From: Kribbella kalugense
Lineage (GTDB): Bacteria; Actinomycetota; Actinomycetes; Propionibacteriales; Kribbellaceae
NCBI RefSeq assembly: GCF_004365875.1
Contig: NZ_SODF01000002.1
Coordinates: 496,001 to 560,000, forward strand
DNA: 64,000 bases
Direction of reading: 5' to 3'
The translations under genes and the position numbers were made by a program. The notes under the pieces were generated by a model. That model was not told the DNA's origin, did no database searches, and worked only from the letters and a program-made list of their open reading frames with translations. Shown here in pieces: positions 34,715 to 42,886 of the stretch (positions are counted from its first letter, which is position 1; the number at the start of each line of letters is the position of its first letter).

Positions 34715-36629
34715 GCTGTGACGGTACAACCATCGGCACCTCCACTGCCGAGCCCGGTACTCCGAACGCGTCGACGAGCTCCACCGCCGCGGGCCGGACA
34801 GCCGCGCACAACTCGTTGACCAGCGCCGTGATCGCCTTCGACCGACCCGGCGACAACCGCCCGTGCTCGAGGTACCAGGCGCGCTCGGCCTCGATCGTCG
34901 CCAGCGCATGCAGGTCGTACAGGTCGTGCAGCCTGGCCCGGATCTCCTCCGGAGCATCCCGCACCGCCGCCTGGAACGCCTCGAGGACGACACGGTCCAC
35001 ATGCGCCCGACCGGCGGCGATCACGTGGTCCTGGCACCGGTTGAACACCTCGAACGGCTCATCGCCCGCATCGATCCCGGCCTTCAACCGCCGCGCGACT
35101 CCGGAAAGCATGTGCTCCTCCCGGAACCGCACCAGCCCCGAGTGATACGCGTCGTCCCGCAGTCCCGCATCCGGATCCGCGGCATCACTCCGATTCGGTA
35201 CGACGTCCCGCAGCCGCTCGATCATCGGTCGCAGCGCGGTCTTCTCGACCGCGATCTCGACCGCCTGCGCCGCGACGAATCGCGCCGTACCGAGTGGGTC
35301 GAGCTTCCCGAACGACTCCCGGTAGTCCGTCAGCAGACCCTTCGCCACCAGCTGCAGCAGGACCGTGTTGTCACCCTCGAACGTGGTGAAGACGTCGGTG
35401 TCCGCCTTCAACGTGGCCAGCCGGTTCTCTGCCAGATAGCCGGCGCCACCGCACGCCTCACGGCACACCTGGATCGTCTCGGTCGCATGCCACGTCCCGA
35501 GCGCCTTCGTCCCGGCCGCCTGGGCCTCCAACGCCCGCCGGTCGTGCTCGTCACGATCGTCGTTGAAGACCCGTGCGAACTCCTCGACCAGCTCGGCCTG
35601 CGCGAAGTGCAACGCATACGTCCGGGCGAGCAACGGCAGCAACCGTCGCTGGTGCATCCGATAGTCGAGCAGCAGCGTCTCCTCGGAGCTCCCCGGCGCA
35701 CCGAACTGTCGCCGCTGAGCGCCATACCTGATCGCGATGGTCAACGCCACCTTGCTCGCGTTGATCGCCGCGCCACCCACCGACACCCGACCCTGCACCA
35801 GCGTCCCGAGCATGGTGAAGAACCGGCGGTCCGGGCTCTCGATCGCGCTGGTGTAGTTGCCGTCAGCATCGACCTGGGCATACCTGTCAAGCAGCGCCTC
35901 GCGCGGCACCCGGACCTGGTCGAACACGATCCGCCCGTTGTCGACCCCATTGAGGCCGAGCTTGGGTCCGCAATCGGTCAGCGTCACGCCAGGCAGCGCC
36001 GTACCGTCCTCGGCCCGGATCGGCACCAGCAGGCAGTGCACCCCATGACTCTCCCCACCGACCACAAGTTGCGCGAACACCGCTGCCATCCGCCCATGCC
36101 GCGCCGCGTTGCCGATGTAGTCCTTGCGCGCGGCCGGCGTCGGCGTGTGTACGACGAACTCTCCCGTTGACTCGTCGTACGTCGCCGTCGTGCCGAGCGC
36201 CTGGACGTTGGACCCGTGACCGGTCTCGGTCATCGCGAAGCAGCCGAGCAGCCGTCCACTGACCGCATCCGCCAGATACCGCTCGTGGTGCCGCTCCGTC
36301 CCGAGATGCTGGATCGCGCCGGCGAACAGGCCGAACTGCACCCCCGCCTTGACCATCAACGAGAGGTCGCCGAACGCCAGCGTCTCGAACCCGGCGATGA
36401 ACCCGCCGAGATCACCCTCACCGCCGTACTCCTTCGGATACCCGCGCGCGGGCAGCCCGTCCGCGGCCGACTCCAGCAGCAGCTCGAGCACCTTGTCGCG
36501 GTACTCGTCCCGCGGCAGGCGCACTGCCAGGTCGGCCATCTCCCCGTGCGCCGCCAACGCGGCCCGCACGACATCCCGCGCCGCCTTGTGCGGCCCGTCC
36601 AAGTAGTCCCGCATCCCCGATGTGCTCAT
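34707..36629 (-). CDS. acyl-CoA dehydrogenase/oxidase family flavoprotein (ACOX-like)
   Basis: 640 aa, the length of acyl-CoA oxidases rather than the roughly 400 aa of dehydrogenases. FAD-binding CFAMTETGHGSNVQALGTTA, substrate-region KLGLNGVDNGRIVFDQVRVPR, CREACGGAGYLAENRL and the catalytic Glu in TTFEGDNTVLLQLVAKGLL are present, followed by the extra C-terminal helical domain. It should carry out the first, FAD-dependent step of fatty acyl-CoA beta-oxidation. Divergent from the molybdate operon across an 87-bp region with repeated CAATCCGCA motifs. Confidence 0.92.
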   Translation of the reverse strand: MSTSGMRDYLDGPHKAARDVVRAALAAHGEMADLAVRLPRDEYRDKVLELLLESAADGLPARGYPKEYGGEGDLGGFIAGFETLAFGDLSLMVKAGVQFGLFAGAIQHLGTERHHERYLADAVSGRLLGCFAMTETGHGSNVQALGTTATYDESTGEFVVHTPTPAARKDYIGNAARHGRMAAVFAQLVVGGESHGVHCLLVPIRAEDGTALPGVTLTDCGPKLGLNGVDNGRIVFDQVRVPREALLDRYAQVDADGNYTSAIESPDRRFFTMLGTLVQGRVSVGGAAINASKVALTIAIRYGAQRRQFGAPGSSEETLLLDYRMHQRRLLPLLARTYALHFAQAELVEEFARVFNDDRDEHDRRALEAQAAGTKALGTWHATETIQVCREACGGAGYLAENRLATLKADTDVFTTFEGDNTVLLQLVAKGLLTDYRESFGKLDPLGTARFVAAQAVEIAVEKTALRPMIERLRDVVPNRSDAADPDAGLRDDAYHSGLVRFREEHMLSGVARRLKAGIDAGDEPFEVFNRCQDHVIAAGRAHVDRVVLEAFQAAVRDAPEEIRARLHDLYDLHALATIEAERAWYLEHGRLSPGRSKAITALVNELCAAVRPAAVELVDAFGVPGSAVEVPMVVPSQHE

Positions 36630-36641
36630 GTCTTTAACTTA

Positions 36642-36705
36642 TGCGGATTGCCCATCCCGATCCGTCAGCAATCCGTAACTGTGGAAAACCTGGCATCAAT
36701 CCGCA
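36642..36705. promoter_or_regulatory. three CAATCCGCA-type sites in the molybdate operon promoter region
   Basis: TGCGGATTG at 36642-36650 (inverse), CAATCCGTA at 36669-36677 and CAATCCGCA at 36697-36705. Sites one and two form the dyad CGGATTGC/GCAATCCG with a 16-nt gap; sites two and three are direct repeats 28 nt apart. Candidate binding sites for the HTH-TOBE protein encoded next. Confidence 0.55.
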
Positions 36706-36716
36706 GGTGCGGCAGT

Positions 36717-37124
36717 ATGCTGTCTACCGTGCCGAACTTGCGGGTGAGTGAGGCGGCCGCGCTCCTGGGGGTCAGCGACGACACGGTTCGGCGCTGGATC
36801 GATCAGGGCCGGCTGCCGTCGAAGCAGGAGAACGGCCGGATGGCCGTTGACGGGCAAGCGCTCGCCACCTTCGCCCAGGAGCTGGCGGACACGCCGGAGC
36901 TGGGCCACACCACTGCCGCGTCCGCGCGCAACCGGATGCGGGGGATCGTCACCCGCGTGCTGAAGGACGGTGTGATGGCTCAGGTCGAGATGCAGGCCGG
37001 GCCGTTCCGCGTCGTGTCGCTGATGAGTCGTGAGGCCGCCGACGAGCTCGGTCTGGAGCCCGGTGTGGTGGCCGTCGCGTCGATCAAGTCCACCCATGTC
37101 GTCGTCGAAATACCGGAGGCCTGA
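36717..37124 (+). CDS. HTH-TOBE (Mop) molybdate-responsive regulator or binding protein
   Basis: 135 aa from the ATG at 36717; GTG at 36729 is possible and no Shine-Dalgarno is seen. Residues about 5-60 are a MerR/excisionase-type HTH (LRVSEAAALLGVSDDTVRRWIDQGRLPSKQENGR). Residues about 68-134 are a TOBE/Mop domain (SARNRMRGIVTRVLKDGVMAQVEMQAG, VVAVASIKSTHVVVEIP) that binds molybdate or tungstate. Its stop overlaps the modA start (TGATG). By context it senses molybdate and tunes the operon, in place of ModE; direct proof is lacking. Confidence 0.88.
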   Translation: MLSTVPNLRVSEAAALLGVSDDTVRRWIDQGRLPSKQENGRMAVDGQALATFAQELADTPELGHTTAASARNRMRGIVTRVLKDGVMAQVEMQAGPFRVVSLMSREAADELGLEPGVVAVASIKSTHVVVEIPEA

Positions 37125-37918
37125 TGTTCCGCCGTACCGCGCTCGCCGCCCTCGCCGCTGTCGCCGCGCTGACCCTCGCCGGATGTGGTGACGACACCCC
37201 GGCCGCGTCGTCCTCGCCGTCGAGCAGCAGCTCCAGCAGCAGCACTCCGGCATTGAGCGGCAACATCAGCGTGTTCGCGGCGGCGTCGCTGACCGGGACG
37301 TTTACCCAGCTGGGCAAGGGCTTCGAGGCCGCGAACCCGGGCACGAAGGTGACCTTCAACTTCGCCGGCAGCTCGGCGCTCGCGCAGCAGATCAACCAGG
37401 GTGCGCCCGCGGACGTGTTCGCCTCGGCGGCGCCGAAGAACATGGACCAGGTGACGGACAAGGGCACTCCGACGAACTTCGTCAAGAACACGTTGGAGAT
37501 CGCCGTACCGAAGGGCAACCCGGCCAAGATCACCGGCCTGAAGGACTTCGCGGACAAGAACAAGAAGATCGTGTTGTGCGCCGTCCAGGTGCCGTGCGGA
37601 GCGGCGGCCGACAAGGTGTTCAAGGCAACCGGCATCACCGCGCAGCCGGACAGCCTCGAGCAGGACGTGAAGGCCGCGCTCACCAAGGTCAGCCTGGGCG
37701 AGGCGGACGCGGCGCTCGTCTACAAGACCGACGTACTGTCCGCGAAGGACAAGGTCGAGGGGATCCAGTTCCCTGAGGCGAGCAAGGCGGTCAACGAGTA
37801 CCCGATCGCCACGCTGACCAAGTCGAAGAATCCTGATCTGGCCAAGGCATTCGTCGACTACGTCCTGTCCGACAAGGGCAAGGCGGTCCTGAGCGCCGCG
37901 GGCTTCGACGCACCGTGA
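37124..37918 (+). CDS. modA: molybdate ABC transporter substrate-binding lipoprotein
   Basis: 264 aa. Lipobox LTLAGC near residue 22 gives a membrane-anchored lipoprotein, followed by a Ser-rich linker. The ModA fold is shown by VFAAASLTGTFTQLGKGFEAANPG, FNFAGSSALAQQINQGAPADVFASA and the C-terminal YPIATLTKSKNPDLAKAFVDYVLS. It captures molybdate or tungstate outside the membrane and hands it to ModB. Translationally coupled to both neighbours. Confidence 0.96.
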   Translation: MFRRTALAALAAVAALTLAGCGDDTPAASSSPSSSSSSSSTPALSGNISVFAAASLTGTFTQLGKGFEAANPGTKVTFNFAGSSALAQQINQGAPADVFASAAPKNMDQVTDKGTPTNFVKNTLEIAVPKGNPAKITGLKDFADKNKKIVLCAVQVPCGAAADKVFKATGITAQPDSLEQDVKAALTKVSLGEADAALVYKTDVLSAKDKVEGIQFPEASKAVNEYPIATLTKSKNPDLAKAFVDYVLSDKGKAVLSAAGFDAP

Positions 37919-38721
37919 GTCGTCGTGGCAGGAGTACGAGCGGGCGACTGCCTCTCGTACTCCTGCTGCCTGCTCTGCTCGGACTGGCGTTCCTGCTCGT
38001 CCCACTGATCGGCCTGCTCGCTAAGGCGCCGTGGTCGACACTGCCGGGTCGCCTGTTCAGTGCGGATGTCTGGCAAGCACTGCGGCTGTCGCTGGTGTGC
38101 GCTACGTCTGCCACTGTGTTGTGCTTGCTGCTGGGTGTCCCGCTGGCGTGGTTGCTCGCACGAGGCGGGTTGCCGGGGCGGAGCCTCATCCGCGCGTTCG
38201 TGACGGTGCCTCTGGTGCTGCCGCCCGTAGTTGGTGGGGTTGCGCTCCTGCTGGTGCTCGGGCGACGCGGTCTGGTCGGTGAGCACCTCGATGCGTGGTT
38301 CGGCATCTCCTTGCCGTTCACAACTGCCGGTGTGATCGTGGCGGAGGCCTTTGTGGCTATGCCGTTCCTGGTGATCTCTGTGGAGGGTGCACTGCGTGCG
38401 GCTGACCCGCGGTACGAGGAGGCGGCAGCAACACTCGGTGCGGGACGCTGGCTGACGTTCCGGCGGGTGACGCTGCCGTCGATCGCGCCAGGGGTCGTTG
38501 CGGGGACAGTACTGTGCTGGGCGCGTGCATTGGGTGAGTTCGGCGCGACGATCACGTTCGCGGGCAACTTTCCCGGCCGCACGACGACTATGCCGCTGGC
38601 TGTCTATCTGGCGTTGGAGACCGATCCCGATGTGGCCGTCGTACTGAGTCTGGTGCTCCTGCTGGTGTCTGTCGTCGTACTGGCGTCTCTGCGCGAGCGC
38701 TGGATCAGTGGGCTGCGATGA
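37915..38721 (+). CDS. modB: molybdate ABC transporter permease
   Basis: 268 aa from the GTG overlapping the modA stop (GTGA). Five to six membrane helices. The EAA loop reads EGALRAADPRYEEAAATLGAGRWLTFRRVTLPSIAPG, and RALGEFGATITFAGNFPGRTTTMPLAVY is diagnostic for ModB. It forms the translocation pore with ModC. Confidence 0.96.
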   Translation: MSRRGRSTSGRLPLVLLLPALLGLAFLLVPLIGLLAKAPWSTLPGRLFSADVWQALRLSLVCATSATVLCLLLGVPLAWLLARGGLPGRSLIRAFVTVPLVLPPVVGGVALLLVLGRRGLVGEHLDAWFGISLPFTTAGVIVAEAFVAMPFLVISVEGALRAADPRYEEAAATLGAGRWLTFRRVTLPSIAPGVVAGTVLCWARALGEFGATITFAGNFPGRTTTMPLAVYLALETDPDVAVVLSLVLLLVSVVVLASLRERWISGLR

Positions 38722-39779
38722 CTCTGTACGCCGACCTGCAGGTGAGCCGTGGTTCGTTCAACCTGTCCTTGGACCTGACTGTCGAGCCAGGTGAGGTCGT
38801 CGCCCTCCTCGGCCCTAATGGAGCCGGCAAGACCACTGCGCTCCGTGCGATCGCCGGACTGCTCGCCCTGAACGGCGGACGCATCGCACTGGACGGATCT
38901 GTCTGGGACGAACCCCCACGGACCTTTCGTACGCCGGACCGCCGGCCGATCGGCGTGGTCTTCCAGGACTACCTGCTCTTCAACCACCTCAGCTGTTTGG
39001 AGAACGTAGCCTTCGGACTCCGAGCCCGCGGCGTCGACAAACAGATTGCCCGATCGGAGGCCGCCCGCTGGCTCGAAACGGTCGGGTTGTCGGAGTACGC
39101 CCGTACTCGCCCTCGCGCCCTGTCCGGCGGCCAAGCCCAACGCGTCGCCCTGGCCCGCGCCCTCGCCACCGACCCCTCGCTCCTCCTGCTCGACGAGCCG
39201 CTCGCCGCACTCGACGCCAGCACCACCCTGCACGTACGGGCCGAACTCGGCCAACACCTCCAGCGCTTCGAAGGCCGCACCCTCCTGGTCACCCACGACC
39301 CACTAGACGCCATGGTCCTCGCCGACCGCATCGTCATCGTCGAAGACGGCCAGATCGTCCAAGAAGGCAAGCCCACAGAGGTAGCCCACCGCCCCCGCAC
39401 CGACTACGTAGCCCAGCTGGTAGGCCTGAACCTCTACCAGGGCACAGCTTCAGGCACCACGGTCACACTGACCGAAGGCGGCACCATCACCCTCGCCGAG
39501 CCCACAACCGGGCCGGTCCACGTGGCCTTCCCACCAACCGCCGTCAGCCTCTACCCCACACCGCCATCCGGCAGCCCCCGCAACACGTGGCCGGCGGTCG
39601 TAACCGGCATCGAACAGCACGCCCACACAGTCAGAGTCCGCCTCGATGCCTCCCCCACCGGCCCCTCGACCCTCCTGGCCGACATAACCCCCGCCGCCGT
39701 AGCCGACCTCCACCTAACCCCCGGCCAACCCCTCCACACCACCCTCAAAGCCACCGAGGTCCACACCTACCCGGTGTGA
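38718..39779 (+). CDS. modC: molybdate ABC transporter ATP-binding protein
   Basis: 353 aa from the ATG overlapping the modB stop (ATGA). Walker A GPNGAGKTT, Q-loop FQDYLLF, signature ALSGGQAQRVALARAL, Walker B LLLLDEPLAALD and H-loop THDPLDA are all present. A C-terminal TOBE/Mop-like region (about 270-353, NTWPAVVTGIEQHAHTVRVRL) is the regulatory domain typical of ModC. Last gene of the operon. Confidence 0.95.
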   Translation: MTLYADLQVSRGSFNLSLDLTVEPGEVVALLGPNGAGKTTALRAIAGLLALNGGRIALDGSVWDEPPRTFRTPDRRPIGVVFQDYLLFNHLSCLENVAFGLRARGVDKQIARSEAARWLETVGLSEYARTRPRALSGGQAQRVALARALATDPSLLLLDEPLAALDASTTLHVRAELGQHLQRFEGRTLLVTHDPLDAMVLADRIVIVEDGQIVQEGKPTEVAHRPRTDYVAQLVGLNLYQGTASGTTVTLTEGGTITLAEPTTGPVHVAFPPTAVSLYPTPPSGSPRNTWPAVVTGIEQHAHTVRVRLDASPTGPSTLLADITPAAVADLHLTPGQPLHTTLKATEVHTYPV

Positions 39780-40019
39780 GCCCGCTGCCCACGACACATC
39801 CACGACTGAGTTACGGGCCGTGACGTTGTTGTCGTGGATTGACATGTTGTTACGGGGGGATTCACGCTCAGGTTGCGCGGTCTGGTAACGAAGAGTGTTT
39901 AGTTACTCACTCGTAGTGTGTGGGTTCTTCATACGAGAGTGATGACATCGTGCACTACGCCTGGCCCTGGTGGGGCGCCCAAGATGTGGCGGGGCGCCAC
40001 GAAAGGGGGTCGGACAGTC
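39780..40019 (+). promoter_or_regulatory. leader and promoter region of the lanthipeptide operon
   Basis: 240 bases upstream of lanKC, less GC-rich than the flanks. It has a TTGACA at 39839-39844 without a convincing -10 at 17 nt, and an inverted pair CGTAGTG (39912-39918)/CACTACG (39953-39959) that could be activator sites. The predicted regulator is the NarL-type protein at the other end of the cluster. Promoter position is not certain. Confidence 0.4.
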
Positions 40020-42587
40020 ATGTACGAGAGTTACGAGTTCTACTGCCTTGCGGATCGGCGGTTCTACGAGACGCCGGCCAATCGTGGTGCCCAGCACCCG
40101 GACTTCGCGATCACTCAGCGGCCGGTGCTGACCGGGTGGCGGCATGTCCCCGGTGAGCAGTGGATGCACTACGCGCCGGACGATCTCCGGCTGCCGCAGC
40201 AGGGCTGGAAGATTCACGTCTCGGCGCGACTCCAGGATGTCCAGCGGACGCTCGAGGCGGTGTGGGAGTACTGCGTTCCGCGCGGCATCGCGTTCAAGTT
40301 CCTGCGCAACGAGGCCGTCCTGGTGATGGTCAACTCGAAGGCCGCTCCCCGTGGGTCGAGCGGCAAGCTGGTGACGATCTACCCGACCGACGACGCGCAG
40401 TGCGAGCTGATCCTCAAGGAGCTCAACGAGGTCCTCGCCGGCGTCGAAGGCCCTTATATCCTGAGCGATCTGCGGTACGCCGAGGGTCCGCTCTTCGTGC
40501 GGTACGGCGCCTTTGTCAGCAGGCACTGCCTGTCCCCGGCCGGCGAGCGGGTCCTCGCGATCGAGGATGCCCACGGCAACCTGGTGCCGGACCACCGCGG
40601 CCCGACGTTCGTCACGCCGCCGTGGGTGCCGCTGCCGGACTTCCTACAGCCGCATCTGGACGCGCGCAACGCGGTCACCACCAATGACCTCGCGTACACG
40701 ATCGACGGCGTCATCCAGTTCTCCAACGGCGGCGGTGTGTACGTCGGCCACCACAACGAGACCGGTGACCGCGTCGTCCTCAAAGAAGGTCGCCCGTACG
40801 CCGGTCTCGACATGGCCGGCCGGGACGCGGTCACGCGGATCGCCCACGAGCGCGACATCCTCGAGCAGCTCGACGGCCTCGACGCCGTGCCGAAGCTGCA
40901 CGACTATCTGCAACTGGGCGAGCACCACTTCCTCGTGCAGGAGCACATCGACTCGGTGTCGCTGCAGCGCGAGCTGGTACGCCGATATCCGCTGACGCAC
41001 CCCGATGCGACCGAGGCGGACAAGGCGGCGTACGCCGAATGGGCGAGCGCGATGATTGCCAAGGTCGGCGAGGCAGTCGGGCAGCTGCACGAGCGTGGTG
41101 TCGTGTTCTGCGACCTGCACCCGGACAACTTGCTGCTCGGCGTGGACGGCGAGCTGACCCTGATCGACTTCGAGGTCGCGACCAAGGCCGAGGACCAGGC
41201 CCGCTCGACGCTCGCCCATCCCGGGTACGCAGCGCCGCAGGACCGGCAGGGCGTGGACGTCGACCGGTACGCGCTGGCCTGCATCGCGCTCGGCGTTTAT
41301 GCGCCGCAGGCAACGATCTTGCTGAATCTCCATCCCGGCAAGGCGTTCCAGCTCGCGGACATGATCGCCGACACCTTCCCGGTGCCGCGCACCACGCTCG
41401 ACGACGCTGTCAAGACGATCGTCGGTCCCGGCAAGACCCACGACCCGGACATGGTCGACCTGGCGCTGCCGGGCAAGGCGGAGTGGACCGAGGTCCGCGA
41501 CGCGCTCACCAAGGCCATCGTCGCCAGCGCGACACCCGAACGCACCGACCGGCTGTTCCCCGGCGACATCGCCCAGTTCCGCGACGGCGGCGGCATTGAC
41601 CTCGCGACCGGTGCTGCCGGTGTGCTCTACGCGCTGAGCAAGACCGGGTCCCGATTCCCGCAGTACGACGAATGGCTGCGCAAGCGGGCCGTGGACACCG
41701 AGACCGGACCGGGCCTGTACGACGGTCTGCACGGGGTCGCGCATGTCCTAGACGAGCTCGGTTACCAGCAGGACGCACTCGATCTGGTGGACCGTACGCT
41801 CGCAGACGACTGGAGCTCCCGCGAGCTCGGGCTGCACTCCGGTCTGGCCGGCATCGGTCTGAACCTCCTGCGCTTCGACACCGAGCCGGCGCTCCGGGCA
41901 CAGGCGGTCCACGTACTCGACCTGGTCGCCGATCGCCTGCAGACCGACGTACCGGAGATCAGCGGCGGGCAACATGCACGAGCCGGGCTGATGTACGGAT
42001 CCTCCGGGCCAGCGCTGCTGTTCCTCAACGCGTTCGAGCAGCTCGGCGACACCGGGCTGCTGGATCTGGCCGAGATCGCGATCCGGCAGGACCTGAAGCG
42101 GACCGTGCTCACCGAGGACGGGATGCGTCAGGTCAACCAGGGCTGGCGGACCCTGCCGTACCTCGAAGAAGGTTCGGCCGGCGTCGCACTGGTCCTGGAG
42201 CGCTACCTGCGGCACCGCCCGTCCGAAGAGCTCGCCGCGACGCTGCAGGAGCTGAAGCGAGTCACGCACTGCGATTACTACGTCCAGCCCGGCCTGTTCA
42301 TGGGTCGCGCCGGCCTCGTCCTCACCGCCGCGGCACTCGGCGAGGACCAGGCGACGGTCGACGACCTGGTGCACGGCCTCGGCTGGCACGCGATGCCGTT
42401 CGAGGGCGGCCTCGCGTACCCGGGCAACCAGCTGCTCCGTCTTTCGATGGACCTGGCTACCGGATCGGCCGGCGTCCTGCTGGCTCTGGGCACGGCGCTG
42501 CACGACGCGCCGGTTGCCCTCCCGTTCCTCGGACCTCCCCAGTGGTCCGAGTCTCCATCCCGACGATCTGCACCGAAGGAGGTGTAA
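40020..42587 (+). CDS. lanKC: class III lanthipeptide synthetase LanKC (RamC-like)
   Basis: 855 aa from the ATG at 40020 (AGGGGG about 10 nt upstream; MYESYEFYCLADRRFYETP is the RamC-type start). The N-terminal lyase domain has GWKIHVSA (Lys64) and GKLVTIYP. The kinase domain has Lys255 (VVLKEGRP), Glu277, the catalytic loop CDLHPDNLLL (Asp365) and DFE at 383-385. The C-terminal LanC-like domain (about 530-845) keeps GLYDGLHG, GLHSGLAGIGL and GSAGV repeats but lacks the zinc-binding Cys-Cys-His set, as expected for class III. It phosphorylates and dehydrates Ser/Thr of the precursor and forms the rings. The precursor gene follows 4 nt after the stop. Confidence 0.95.
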   Translation: MYESYEFYCLADRRFYETPANRGAQHPDFAITQRPVLTGWRHVPGEQWMHYAPDDLRLPQQGWKIHVSARLQDVQRTLEAVWEYCVPRGIAFKFLRNEAVLVMVNSKAAPRGSSGKLVTIYPTDDAQCELILKELNEVLAGVEGPYILSDLRYAEGPLFVRYGAFVSRHCLSPAGERVLAIEDAHGNLVPDHRGPTFVTPPWVPLPDFLQPHLDARNAVTTNDLAYTIDGVIQFSNGGGVYVGHHNETGDRVVLKEGRPYAGLDMAGRDAVTRIAHERDILEQLDGLDAVPKLHDYLQLGEHHFLVQEHIDSVSLQRELVRRYPLTHPDATEADKAAYAEWASAMIAKVGEAVGQLHERGVVFCDLHPDNLLLGVDGELTLIDFEVATKAEDQARSTLAHPGYAAPQDRQGVDVDRYALACIALGVYAPQATILLNLHPGKAFQLADMIADTFPVPRTTLDDAVKTIVGPGKTHDPDMVDLALPGKAEWTEVRDALTKAIVASATPERTDRLFPGDIAQFRDGGGIDLATGAAGVLYALSKTGSRFPQYDEWLRKRAVDTETGPGLYDGLHGVAHVLDELGYQQDALDLVDRTLADDWSSRELGLHSGLAGIGLNLLRFDTEPALRAQAVHVLDLVADRLQTDVPEISGGQHARAGLMYGSSGPALLFLNAFEQLGDTGLLDLAEIAIRQDLKRTVLTEDGMRQVNQGWRTLPYLEEGSAGVALVLERYLRHRPSEELAATLQELKRVTHCDYYVQPGLFMGRAGLVLTAAALGEDQATVDDLVHGLGWHAMPFEGGLAYPGNQLLRLSMDLATGSAGVLLALGTALHDAPVALPFLGPPQWSESPSRRSAPKEV

Positions 42588-42591
42588 ACAC

Positions 42592-42729
42592 ATGGCACTT
42601 CTCGACCTTCAGGGTCTCGAGACCCCGGGTTACGGCCACGGCGGCCACCACCACGGCGGCTCCACGCTGACCGTGCTGGGCTGCGCATCGCAGACCCCGA
42701 GCAACCTGAGCCTGCTGCTCTGCCACTGA
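42592..42729 (+). CDS. lanA: class III lanthipeptide precursor peptide
   Basis: 45 aa, with GAAGGAGGTG, a very strong ribosome-binding site, before the ATG. The leader contains LLDLQ (residues 3-7), the recognition motif of class III precursors (SapB, AmfS). The C-terminal part has two ring motifs, S24-x2-T27-x3-C31 (STLTVLGC) and S37-x2-S40-x3-C44 (SNLSLLLC), predicted to become labionin/lanthionine-type rings; the first would carry a methyl group. Pro12 is the only leader proline. Between it and the rings is GYGHGGHHHGG, an unusual His/Gly stretch. It is the substrate of LanKC. Confidence 0.93.
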   Translation: MALLDLQGLETPGYGHGGHHHGGSTLTVLGCASQTPSNLSLLLCH

Positions 42730-42756
42730 TACGGCACCTGTATTGCCAGGTAGTGA

Positions 42757-42789
42757 GGCCCTGGGTGGGCGGTGTGCTCACCCAGGGCC
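42757..42789 (+). terminator. hairpin between precursor and peptidase genes (probable attenuator)
   Basis: GGCCCTGGGTG pairs perfectly with CACCCAGGGCC (11 bp, 11-nt loop), 27 nt past the lanA stop. No long T-run follows (GACCTGTTTCC), so read-through is expected. This would keep precursor mRNA above peptidase and exporter mRNA. Confidence 0.6.
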
Positions 42790-42886
42790 GACCTGTTTCC
42801 TCCCGGTGACCGACTCGCCTCGGTCGCCGGGTGGTAGCTCGGCGGCGGTGCGCTCGTTGTCTTGGTGGGACACAAGGAGAAGTGAG

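Noticed and set aside
39918..40019. Longer N-terminus for LanKC
   Set aside because: LanKC/RamC proteins begin with the YExYCLADxxFYE region; the ribosome-binding site at 40003-40008 fits the ATG at 40020.
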